The notes under the pieces: generated by a model
Seen by the model: only the letters and a program-made list of their open reading frames with translations
Databases searched by the model: none
What the model was told of the DNA's origin: nothing
Source of the DNA: Polaribacter haliotis
Lineage (GTDB): Bacteria > Bacteroidota > Bacteroidia > Flavobacteriales > Flavobacteriaceae
Direction of reading: 5' to 3'
Length of the DNA: 64,000 nucleotides
Assembly: GCF_014784055.1 (NCBI RefSeq)
Contig: NZ_CP061813.1
Location: forward strand, 2,614,001 to 2,678,000
Made by a program: the position numbers and the translations under genes
Shown: positions 34,520-41,509 of the stretch, piece by piece
Layout: the number at the start of each line of letters is the position of its first letter
Numbering within the stretch: position 1 is the stretch's first letter

Positions 34520-35051
34520 ATTAGTACAAGAAAAAAAATACAAGAAGATAATTACAGCATTATCAATTATAGTTCCTGTTGCAGTTGCAGGATTATTTTT
34601 AATCAATCTTAAAAAATTAGGGTTTAATGTAAAACCATTAACGTTTTTACCTCCAATTTATGCTACTATAAATGGTATAACTGCTGTACTTTTAATTGCA
34701 GCAGTTGTTGCTATTAAAAAAGGAAATAGAAAATTACACGAACAATTAAACACTACTGCAATTGCTTGCTCTTTATTATTTTTAGTAATGTACATTGGTT
34801 ATCACATGACCTCCGATTCTACTTCATTTGGTGGAGAAGGAGTTATAAAATATGTATATTATTTTATTTTAATAACACATATAATTTTATCTATTGTTGT
34901 AATTCCTTTTGTGTTAACAACGTATATGAGAGCAAAATTGGGTGATTTTCCAGCACATAAAAAAATAGCAAAACGTACTTTTCCATTATGGTTATATGTT
35001 GCTGTTACAGGTGTAATAGTATATTTAATGATATCTCCTTATTATGTATAA
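34512..35051 (+). CDS. DUF420 domain-containing membrane protein
   Basis: A 179-residue membrane protein with about five hydrophobic segments and the family pattern (PPIYATINGITAVLLIAAVV, then NTTAIACSLLFLVMYIGYHMT, then HIILSIVVIPFVLTTYMRA). DUF420 (CtaM-like) proteins are linked to cytochrome oxidase assembly; CtaM is needed for aa3 oxidase in Bacillus and Staphylococcus. His residues in KKGNRKLHEQL, GYHMT and THIILS could bind metal or haem. It overlaps SCO by 8 nt and the next gene by 8 nt. Confidence 0.85.
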   Translation: MSKLVQEKKYKKIITALSIIVPVAVAGLFLINLKKLGFNVKPLTFLPPIYATINGITAVLLIAAVVAIKKGNRKLHEQLNTTAIACSLLFLVMYIGYHMTSDSTSFGGEGVIKYVYYFILITHIILSIVVIPFVLTTYMRAKLGDFPAHKKIAKRTFPLWLYVAVTGVIVYLMISPYYV

Positions 35052-35265
35052 AAAACAATTTTTTTTCGCATTTTGCTTATTTTCTTTGGCAATAGAAACA
35101 ACAGCAGCACAATGTGCAATGTGTAAAGCAGTTGTAGAGACTGGAGATGTCTCAATGGCAGAAGGCGTTAATAACGGAATTAGTTATTTAATGGTATTTC
35201 CTTACCTTTTAATTGGCGCTTTATTTTTTACAATTTACAGATATAACAAGAAATCTAAAATTTAA
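35044..35265 (+). CDS. Small CxxC membrane protein of the oxidase operon
   Basis: A 73-residue protein with a signal peptide (FFFAFCLFSLAIETTAA), a QCAMCKAVVETG motif (CxxC) just after it, and one membrane segment (MVFPYLLIGALFFTIYRY) near the C-terminus. The CxxC would lie in the periplasm close to the membrane. Start overlaps DUF420 by 8 nt, so it belongs to the oxidase assembly unit. It may bind copper or carry out a thiol step; nothing in the sequence proves it. Confidence 0.78.
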   Translation: MYKKQFFFAFCLFSLAIETTAAQCAMCKAVVETGDVSMAEGVNNGISYLMVFPYLLIGALFFTIYRYNKKSKI

Positions 35266-35486
35266 CGTTTCAATAAGAGTCTAATTTTGTAACAAATTTT
35301 ACATTTAGTCGTCTTATAATAGCTAGCAAAAGTTGAAATGTTCATTTTTAAATAAAAAGTGTTCGATTTTGAAACAAATTTATAAATTTGATAACTTTAA
35401 CATAATGATTATCAATATTTTACATTTTTTACTTTTTTTGGTACAACTATTGAAAAATCAATCAACATAATATAAAATTTAAGATT

Positions 35487-36818
35487 TTGAAAACCAACTT
35501 TATTCTATTTGTAGCATTATTAACTTCAATTGCTACTTTTTCACAAAAACAATGGACATTAAAAGAAGCTGTAGATCAAGCTTTAGAAAAAAATATTTCC
35601 ATTCAACAAAATAAATTAAGTTTAGAGCTTGCAAAGAAAGATGTAGATATTGCGAAAGGAAACTTTTTACCAGATTTAAATGGAAACACAGGTGGAAATT
35701 TAAACTTTGGTTCAGGGTTCGATCCTGTTTCACAGAATAGAATATCTACCACTATTTTTGGAGGTTCTGTTCGTTTGAGTTCTGGTTATACTATTTTTAA
35801 TGGATATAGAAATACAAATACTTTTAAGCAAGCACAGTTAGGTGTAGAAACAAGTTTGTACGATTTAAAAAAGATAGAAAACGATATTTCTTTACGAGTT
35901 GTAAATTCTTATTTAAACGTTTTATTTGCAAAAGAAAATTTGGAAGTTGCCAAAGTTCAAGCAGAAATTAGTAAAAAACAAATTGAAGCTGCAGATGCAA
36001 GATTCCAAGCAGGTGCGATTGCAAAAGGAGAGTTGTTAAACTTTCAATCTACAGCTGCAAACGATTTACAAAGTGTAGTTACCCAAGAAAATGCTTTAGA
36101 TTTAGCTTTGTTAACTTTAGCTCAATTACTTCAAGTATCATCAGAAAATTTCGATGTTGCTCCAATAGAAGTTGGTACGCCTTCAACAAATCTTTTATAT
36201 ACAAACTCTTCTACAGTGTATAATAAATCTTTAGATTATATGCCAGAAATTGCAAGAGCAAAACTAGATATTGATAATGCAGATTTTAACATTGCCATTG
36301 CTAAAAGTGCATTTTATCCAACAATTACAGCATCTGCAAGTTTATCTACAAACTATGGTTACAATTTAAAATTACCTCCAGGATCGTCTAATACAGCATT
36401 GTTTACACAATTAGACGATAATTTAGGATATGGAGTAGGTTTTAACGTGAGTATCCCAATTTTTAATAGATTTCAAACTAGAAATAGAGTTACAAAGTCT
36501 ATTATTAATAAAGAAATTTCAGAAACTAGACTAGAAAGTGAGAAACTACAATTAAAACAAACTATAGAACAAGCGTTTTTAGATGTAAAATCTTCTTTAA
36601 AAGCCTACCAAGCCGCAACAATTTCTTTAGAAGCACAAAAGGAAGCTTTTAAAAACGCCCAGGAAAGATACAATTATGGAGCTATGACTTTGTTCGATTT
36701 TGATTTGGTTAGAACTCGTTTGGTTAATGCAGAAGGTTTAATGATCCGTTCTAAATACGATTATGTTTTTAAAACTAAAGTGTTACAATTCTATTCTGGA
36801 GAATTAGTTTTAGAATAA
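35487..36818 (+). CDS. TolC family outer membrane efflux protein
   Basis: A 443-residue outer-membrane channel protein of the TolC fold. Signal peptide FVALLTSIATFSQ, then alternating long helices (coiled coils at about 25-65, 110-190, 250-275, 335-420) and short beta segments. Conserved Gly/Asn features FGGSVRLSSGYTIFNGYR and the repeated AxxxLL...DAA pattern are visible. The start is TTG at 35487. Usually it lies beside an inner-membrane pump and adaptor; here neither is present and tsaB follows. The 221-nt upstream gap has no clear promoter. Confidence 0.9.
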   Translation: MKTNFILFVALLTSIATFSQKQWTLKEAVDQALEKNISIQQNKLSLELAKKDVDIAKGNFLPDLNGNTGGNLNFGSGFDPVSQNRISTTIFGGSVRLSSGYTIFNGYRNTNTFKQAQLGVETSLYDLKKIENDISLRVVNSYLNVLFAKENLEVAKVQAEISKKQIEAADARFQAGAIAKGELLNFQSTAANDLQSVVTQENALDLALLTLAQLLQVSSENFDVAPIEVGTPSTNLLYTNSSTVYNKSLDYMPEIARAKLDIDNADFNIAIAKSAFYPTITASASLSTNYGYNLKLPPGSSNTALFTQLDDNLGYGVGFNVSIPIFNRFQTRNRVTKSIINKEISETRLESEKLQLKQTIEQAFLDVKSSLKAYQAATISLEAQKEAFKNAQERYNYGAMTLFDFDLVRTRLVNAEGLMIRSKYDYVFKTKVLQFYSGELVLE

Positions 36819-36838
36819 ATTCACAAAATATATAGATA

Positions 36839-36878
36839 CAACCTCACTCGTTTTTACAACTTGTGAGGTTTTTGTTTT
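36839..36878 (+). terminator. Hairpin terminator after tolC-type gene
   Basis: ACCTCAC (36841-36847) pairs with GTGAGGT (36863-36869) around a 15-nt loop, followed by T-rich sequence. It lies between the channel gene and tsaB. Confidence 0.65.
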
Positions 36879-36888
36879 TTTGAAATAC

Positions 36889-36896
36889 TATCTTTG
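36889..36896 (+). promoter_or_regulatory. -7 promoter element of tsaB
   Basis: TATCTTTG matches TAnnTTTG, 14 nt before the TTG start at 36911. Confidence 0.5.
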
Positions 36897-36910
36897 TAAA
36901 AAATTACAAA

Positions 36911-37597
36911 TTGGCAAACATTCTTAACATAGAAACTGCAACTAAAAATTGTTCTGTAAGTATTGCAAAAAATGGAGAAATTCTAGCAATTAAAGAATTG
37001 AATAATGGTAATTACTCTCATGCAGAAGTATTACACCCTTTTATTGTTGAAGTTTTAAAGGAAGCAAATATAAAAACAGCAGAAATAGACGCTGTAGCAG
37101 TTAGTAAAGGCCCTGGTTCTTACACAGGATTAAGAATTGGAGTTTCTGCTGCAAAAGGGCTTTGTTTTGCTTTTAACAAGCCATTAATTTCTATTGATAC
37201 ACTTAATTCCTTAGCACATTCAATTTCTTTTGATAAGGGTATAATTATTCCAATGTTAGATGCTAGAAGAATGGAAGTTTATGCAGCAGTATATGATACT
37301 AATTACCAGCAAAAAAGGGAAATAAAAGCAGAAATTATTGATGAAAACTCTTTCTCAGATTTTCTAAATATGGGTAAAGTATATTTTTTAGGAGATGGAG
37401 CTGCAAAATGTAAAGAAATAATTACGCACGAAAATGCTGTATTTGTTGATGATAAATATCCCTCCTCTAAAGAAATGGCGGAATTATCTTATTTTAAGTA
37501 CAAAAAAAACGACATCGAAGATGTCGCTTATTTCGAACCTTTTTACTTAAAAGATTTTATTGTTATTCCAGAAAAGAAAAAGAAACCTACGTTTTAA
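36911..37597 (+). CDS. tsaB: tRNA threonylcarbamoyladenosine biosynthesis protein TsaB
   Basis: TsaB is a scaffold of the complex that makes t6A37 on ANN-decoding tRNAs, with TsaC, TsaD and TsaE. The 228-residue protein has the ASKHA fold opening ILNIETATKNCSVSIAKNG, NYSHAEVLHPFIVEVL and VSKGPGSYTGLRIGVSAAKGL, the TsaB signature. IIPMLDARRMEVYAA follows. The start is TTG at 36911 (LNIET begins five residues later), 14 nt after the -7 box. It converges on the MscS gene with a 1-nt gap. Confidence 0.94.
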   Translation: MANILNIETATKNCSVSIAKNGEILAIKELNNGNYSHAEVLHPFIVEVLKEANIKTAEIDAVAVSKGPGSYTGLRIGVSAAKGLCFAFNKPLISIDTLNSLAHSISFDKGIIIPMLDARRMEVYAAVYDTNYQQKREIKAEIIDENSFSDFLNMGKVYFLGDGAAKCKEIITHENAVFVDDKYPSSKEMAELSYFKYKKNDIEDVAYFEPFYLKDFIVIPEKKKKPTF

Positions 37598-37598
37598 C

Positions 37599-38405
37599 TT
37601 ATTCTTTTTTGTTAATTTGTACGTTATGTGGATAAGGGATTTCGATTCCTGCAGCATCTAAAGCTTCTTTAATGTTTTCCATACAATCGAAATAAACTGC
37701 CCAATAATCTGCAGTATTACACCAAGGTCTAACCGCAAAATTCACAGAACTATCTGCTAATTCTAAAACGGTAACTCCAGGTGTTGGATCCTTTAAAACT
37801 TTAGGATGAGATGTTAATACATTCGTTAAAACTTCTTTTGTTTTTTTAATATCTGCATCATAAGAAACACCAATTACTAAATCTACACGTCTAGTACCTT
37901 CTGTTGTAAAATTAATAATATTTCCATTAGATAAAGAACCATTTGGAATTATAATTTCTCTATTAGATAAACCCGTTAATTTTGTAGTAAAAATTTCTAT
38001 TTCTTTAACAACTCCAGTTTCACCCTGTGCTTGAATTAAATCTCCAACTTTAAATGGTTTAAAAATCATAATTAAAACACCTCCAGCAAAATTTGCCAAA
38101 GAACCTTGTAAAGCTAAACCTACAGCCAAACCAGCAGCAGCTAAAATTGCAGCAAAAGAGGCAGTCTCTACTCCTAATTTTGCGATTACTGTAATAAATA
38201 ATATTATTTTTAAAGCCCAACCTAATAAGTTTCCTAAAAATTGTTGAAGCGAAATATCTACATTTCTTTTTCTTAATACTTTTTTAGTTGTATTTACAAT
38301 AATTTTAATAATTATTAAACCAATAATTAGCATGGCAACTGCCATTAATACTTTTGGTGTGTATTCTACTATTACTTTTTTAAACTGTTCTAAATATTCT
38401 TCCAT
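37599..38405 (-). CDS. Mechanosensitive ion channel (MscS family)
   Basis: A 268-residue small-conductance channel for osmotic downshock. Membrane segments are about 15-40, 60-80 and 85-105; the pore-lining third helix is AAILAAAGLAVGLALQGSLANFAGGVLI, typical MscS. The beta domain follows with FKVGDLIQAQGETGVVKEIEIFTTKL and IIIPNGSLSNGNIINF. The length is normal for a minimal MscS. It follows DUF1304 by 24 nt. Confidence 0.94.
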   Translation of the reverse strand: MEEYLEQFKKVIVEYTPKVLMAVAMLIIGLIIIKIIVNTTKKVLRKRNVDISLQQFLGNLLGWALKIILFITVIAKLGVETASFAAILAAAGLAVGLALQGSLANFAGGVLIMIFKPFKVGDLIQAQGETGVVKEIEIFTTKLTGLSNREIIIPNGSLSNGNIINFTTEGTRRVDLVIGVSYDADIKKTKEVLTNVLTSHPKVLKDPTPGVTVLELADSSVNFAVRPWCNTADYWAVYFDCMENIKEALDAAGIEIPYPHNVQINKKE

Positions 38406-38429
38406 TATTAGTGTTATCTATTTTAAAGA

Positions 38430-38786
38430 TTAAAAGAGCAAAGTTAATAATAAAGCGATAATTGCTGGTATAGATTGGATATAAAATATTTTAATAATTT
38501 TTGTAGAATATGCACCATATAAACCTGCAATAAATACACAAATTAAAAGAAATTGTATTCCATCGAAATTATTAGTAATTAAAAACCAAAGTAAACCTAG
38601 GGCCAAGAAACCATTGTAAAGACCTTGGTTTGCAGCCATTATTTTTGTTTCTTCAGCAAATTCTTTGCTTTTTAAACCAAATGTGTTAATTCCTTTCTTA
38701 GTAGTCCAAAGAGCCATTTCTAAATAAAGAATATATAAATGGATTAAAGCAACTAAAATTATAAAAACTGTTTGTATTATTTCCAT
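38430..38786 (-). CDS. DUF1304 domain-containing membrane protein
   Basis: A 118-residue membrane protein with four hydrophobic segments (about 4-22, 50-64, 70-90, 100-117). It has the DUF1304 pattern: IHLYILYLEMALWTTKKG at the start and EETKIMAANQGLYNGFLALGLLW in the middle. Function unknown. A hairpin at 38802-38834 lies just upstream of its start, so transcription may come from read-through of the dodecin terminator. It precedes the MscS gene by 24 nt. Confidence 0.82.
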   Translation of the reverse strand: MEIIQTVFIILVALIHLYILYLEMALWTTKKGINTFGLKSKEFAEETKIMAANQGLYNGFLALGLLWFLITNNFDGIQFLLICVFIAGLYGAYSTKIIKIFYIQSIPAIIALLLTLLF

Positions 38787-38801
38787 TTTGTATATAAATA
38801 A

Positions 38802-38834
38802 AAAGTGATTTAATACATATAATTAAATCACTTT
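38802..38834 (-). terminator. Terminator hairpin after dodecin
   Basis: AAAGTGATTTAAT (38802-38814) pairs with ATTAAATCACTTT (38822-38834), 13 bp. On the minus strand a T-rich tail follows. It ends only 16 nt before the DUF1304 start codon. Confidence 0.7.
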
Positions 38835-38859
38835 AAGTTGTAGTATGTATTTTTTAAAT

Positions 38860-39060
38860 TTAATTTACTTCAAAAGTAATTTTTAAATTTACTCTAAATT
38901 CTGCAACATCATCTCCATTTACAACAGCACTTTGCGATTGTACAAATACCGATTTAATATTTTTTACGGATTTCGATGCTTGTTTTACAGCCTTTTTAGT
39001 TGCATCTTCCCAACTTTTTTCTGAGTTTGCAAGTACTTCTATTACTTTCATTACTGCCAT
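38860..39060 (-). CDS. Dodecin family protein
   Basis: A 66-residue dodecin, a dodecameric flavin-binding storage protein. The family pattern is clear: AVMKVIEVLANSEKSWEDATKKAVKQASKSVKNI, with the conserved VKS/VKN-type helix and terminal strand FRVNLKITFEV. The flavin-stacking Trp is W17 of SWEDA. Length is typical (65-75). It is transcribed away from the YwqK-like gene and has its own terminator. Confidence 0.92.
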   Translation of the reverse strand: MAVMKVIEVLANSEKSWEDATKKAVKQASKSVKNIKSVFVQSQSAVVNGDDVAEFRVNLKITFEVN

Positions 39061-39157
39061 GTTTCTTCGTTTTTAATGATTTGTATACTGTAAATATAAT
39101 AAAATCAACCTTTTAAATCAATAAAATCTCCAATGTTAATTTAATGTTACCAAATTG

Positions 39158-39188
39158 TTTGCAAATTGTTAGAATATAGTTATATTTG
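39158..39188 (+). promoter_or_regulatory. Promoter of the YwqK-like gene (-33 and -7 elements)
   Basis: TTTG at 39158-39161 and TATATTTG at 39181-39188 are separated by 19 nt, a good match to the Bacteroidetes -33/-7 pair. The start of transcription would be near 39194, leaving about 25 nt to the ATG at 39221. Confidence 0.6.
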
Positions 39189-39220
39189 TAATTATAATGT
39201 TAAACCTTAAAATTAAAGTC

Positions 39221-39571
39221 ATGAAAAAATTAATAACAATTTGTATGTTTTGCTTAGTTGCAATTGGATATGCTCAAGAAAACAAACCGACTTTTAAGGC
39301 TGAAGGAGATTTAGTAAAAGCAACTTATTATCACGAAGATGGTTCTGTAAGTACAGAAGGTTATTTTAAAGATAAGAAGTTAACTGGAAAATGGACTCGT
39401 TTTGATAAGAAAGGAAATAAAACACAATTGGCTTTCTACAAAGAAGGAAAGAAAGTTGGAAAGTGGTTTATGTGGTCAGGTGAAAACTTAAAAGAAATTA
39501 CTTATAACAATAATGCTATTGTAGATGTTAGTTTATGGAAATCCGAATCTAAATTGGCTTCTAATAAATAA
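39221..39571 (+). CDS. Exported YwqK/MORN-repeat-like protein
   Basis: A 116-residue secreted protein with signal peptide MKKLITICMFCLVAIGYAQ. The mature part has MORN/YwqK-type repeats such as YYHEDGSVSTEGYFKDKKLTGKWTRFD and GKKVGKWFMWSGE, a fold of beta-hairpins used for membrane or protein contact. The ATG at 39221 is preferred: an upstream ATG at 39197 would give a start only 8 nt past the -7 box and put charged residues ahead of the signal. YwqK is sometimes named an antitoxin, but no toxin is adjacent. It has a strong palindromic terminator. Confidence 0.75.
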   Translation: MKKLITICMFCLVAIGYAQENKPTFKAEGDLVKATYYHEDGSVSTEGYFKDKKLTGKWTRFDKKGNKTQLAFYKEGKKVGKWFMWSGENLKEITYNNNAIVDVSLWKSESKLASNK

Positions 39572-39589
39572 TAGCTTTATTTAAAAAAT

Positions 39590-39634
39590 AATACAAAAAA
39601 CCCAAAGTGTTTAACACTTTGGGTTTTTTGTATT
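39590..39634. terminator. Bidirectional palindromic terminator after the YwqK-like gene
   Basis: A 45-nt palindrome: AATACAAAAAACCCAAAGTG and its complement CACTTTGGGTTTTTTGTATT around a TTTAA centre, with an A run on one side and a T run on the other, so it can act in both directions. Confidence 0.82.
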
Positions 39635-39916
39635 ATAAGATGTTTTTAAATTCATAATTTTAATTGATTAGTGTATGTAATATCATGTACATTTTCTTTC
39701 CAAATTAAAGCCTTAGTTCTTTATTCTTAAGAAGTATATATAAATGTTTATTTTGCGTTTAAAGTAGGTAAGAAATGGCTTGTTAACAACTCTATTTATA
39801 GTTTTGTGTTCTATTTTTTAAACACCATTTAATTCTTTTTTAAATAGTTAAATTTTAGGTTGTAATGCAATAAATTTAAAGAAGAAAATCTTACTTAACG
39901 CGCAGTATTTATTCCA
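39635..39916. other. Gene-free AT-rich stretch between ywqK-like and tonB terminators
   Basis: The 39572-39973 gap is 402 nt. Between its terminators I find no supported reading frame. TAGTTTTG at 39799-39806 matches the -7 consensus with TTG 16 nt upstream (39780-39782), so a small transcript ending at the 39917-39955 terminator is possible (about 140 nt). Otherwise nothing is recognisable. Confidence 0.35.
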
Positions 39917-39955
39917 TAAAAAAAAGAGCTTAGATTAACTCTAAACTCTTTTTTA
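39917..39955. terminator. Terminator of the second tonB gene (works on both strands)
   Basis: AAAAAAGAG and TTAGA pair with TCTAA and CTCTTTTTT (one mismatched pair between the two blocks), loop TTAAC. T runs lie on both sides, so it can terminate the minus-strand tonB and a plus-strand transcript. Confidence 0.75.
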
Positions 39956-39973
39956 ATAATTTGTTTTCTCTAA

Positions 39974-40693
39974 TTACTCTACTAATAAAGTAAAAGGAAT
40001 ACTATATTTTACACCTACTGGTTTTCCTCTTTGTTTACCTGGTTTCATTTTTGGTAATAATTTCATCACCTTTAAAACTTCAGATTTAATTTTTGGGTGT
40101 GGTGCTCTTGCTTGTACATTTACAACGTTACCAGATTTATCAATCTTAAACATAATAGATACTCTCTTTTTTCCAGAAGATAAACCTAATTCGTTTGGTA
40201 ACTCTGCATCGAATTTTCTTACGAAATGCTTTTGTACCATTTTACTAAAGCAATCTTTTAATTCTTGTTTACTTCCTTTACATCCAGGAAATACAGGAAC
40301 ATCTTCGATAATCATAAAACTTACGTCTTCGACTACTTCTTCTACCTCTGCAATTTCTACAATTTCTTCTACTTCTACAGCCTCAGTTTCATCTGTCTCA
40401 GTAGATTCAATTACAGTTTCTTCTACTTCTTTCTCATCTTCTACAATTTCTATTTTTTCTGGAGTTGGTGGTGGTGGAGTTTTTGGCTTCACTGGCTCAA
40501 TTCTTTCAGTAATTGGAATATCCTCTTCCAACTCTGCATTCATGTTAACTACTCCCAAGTCTCCAATAGTCTTGTCGTAAGTTTTTTTCTCGATAGCAGC
40601 ATATGTTATAAAAAGCGCTAAAACAAGCCCAATTTGCATAAATATTTTACTATAATTTTCTAAATTCGATTTAGGATTTTTCTTTATTTCCAT
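39974..40693 (-). CDS. Energy transducer TonB (second copy)
   Basis: A 239-residue TonB. It has one membrane segment (MQIGLVLALFITYAAI, about 20-36), a Pro-rich then Glu/Val-rich linker (KPKTPPPPTPEKIEIV, then acidic EVEE-type repeats up to about 130), and a TonB C-terminal domain with VPVFPGCKGSKQELKDCF and LPKMKPGKQRGKPVGVKY. The linker is more acidic and longer than in the copy at 25751. It is transcribed alone, 64 nt after the VanZ gene. Which receptors each TonB serves cannot be read from the sequence. Confidence 0.88.
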   Translation of the reverse strand: MEIKKNPKSNLENYSKIFMQIGLVLALFITYAAIEKKTYDKTIGDLGVVNMNAELEEDIPITERIEPVKPKTPPPPTPEKIEIVEDEKEVEETVIESTETDETEAVEVEEIVEIAEVEEVVEDVSFMIIEDVPVFPGCKGSKQELKDCFSKMVQKHFVRKFDAELPNELGLSSGKKRVSIMFKIDKSGNVVNVQARAPHPKIKSEVLKVMKLLPKMKPGKQRGKPVGVKYSIPFTLLVE

Positions 40694-40757
40694 TGTAGAG
40701 AGTTTTTAATAGTTCGCTAATTTAATTAAAAAAATGTATCATATACAAGTATTAGTG

Positions 40758-41135
40758 CTAATTATATCGATTTTTTTTATAAATCTGATTAAAAACCACT
40801 AATCCTATAAGAACTCCAGTCGTATTTGCAAGAACATCTAAGTAATCTCCTGTTCGATACGAAGTTAATTCACTTTGTAAAACTTCAATAATTATGCCAA
40901 AAAGAATACATAAAAAAACGATTAAGTATTTCTTACTTGGTTTATCAAAAAATGAAAGCAACCAACAAATAGATAATGTAAAATAAGCAAAGCCATGTTG
41001 CAATTTATCTAGATGACTAACTTGAACTTCATATTTTGGCATTTTCATTAAACTTAAATATAAAATACTAAGTGTAACTACTACTGCTATTATTACTATT
41101 TTACCCTTCAATAAGGCCTTTATACGCTGCAGCAT
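40758..41135 (-). CDS. VanZ family membrane protein
   Basis: A 125-residue protein with about four membrane segments. It has the VanZ-like [20 protein letters not shown] motif (K-x-x-H) and [15 protein letters not shown]. Function is unknown in this family. It overlaps gcvH by 35 nt if the ATG is used; a TTG nine codons in would reduce the overlap to 11 nt. The order sprA-gcvH-vanZ is one I recall in other flavobacteria. Confidence 0.82.
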   Translation of the reverse strand: MLQRIKALLKGKIVIIAVVVTLSILYLSLMKMPKYEVQVSHLDKLQHGFAYFTLSICWLLSFFDKPSKKYLIVFLCILFGIIIEVLQSELTSYRTGDYLDVLANTTGVLIGLVVFNQIYKKNRYN

Positions 41136-41481
41136 CTAATAAGTCGTCTATTTGTGAGCTGTCTGAAATATCAATTTTAATCATCCAACCTTTTTCGTAT
41201 GGGTCTGAATTTACCAATTCAGGTTCATCTTCTAAAGCTTCGTTAAATTCAATTACTTCTCCACTTAAAGGCATAAATAAATCAGAAACTGTTTTTACTG
41301 CTTCTACAGAACCAAAAACTTCTCCTTCTTCTACAGAATCGTCTAAAGTATCTACATCTACATATACAATGTCTCCTAATTCGCCTTGTGCAAAATCTGT
41401 AATACCAACAGTTGCAATGTTGCCTTCTATCTTAATCCACTCGTGATCTTTCGTGTATTTTAAGTTTGATGGGATATTCAT
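41101..41481 (-). CDS. gcvH: Glycine cleavage system H protein
   Basis: A 126-residue lipoyl carrier of the glycine cleavage complex, shuttling the methylamine group between P, T and L proteins. The lipoylated lysine is in [18 protein letters not shown], with the usual Glu-x-x-Lys context, and the C-terminal GWMIKIDI motif is intact. It starts 28 nt after sprA. The other glycine-cleavage genes are not in the window. Confidence 0.96.
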   Translation of the reverse strand: MNIPSNLKYTKDHEWIKIEGNIATVGITDFAQGELGDIVYVDVDTLDDSVEEGEVFGSVEAVKTVSDLFMPLSGEVIEFNEALEDEPELVNSDPYEKGWMIKIDISDSSQIDDLLDAAAYKGLIEG

Positions 41482-41509
41482 TTCTCTAAATTATTTATTG
41501 TTGTTAATT

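Noticed and set aside
39221..39571. YwqK-like protein as an antitoxin of a toxin-antitoxin pair.
   Set aside because: No toxin gene is adjacent and the protein has a signal peptide, so the family label is not evidence of that function here.
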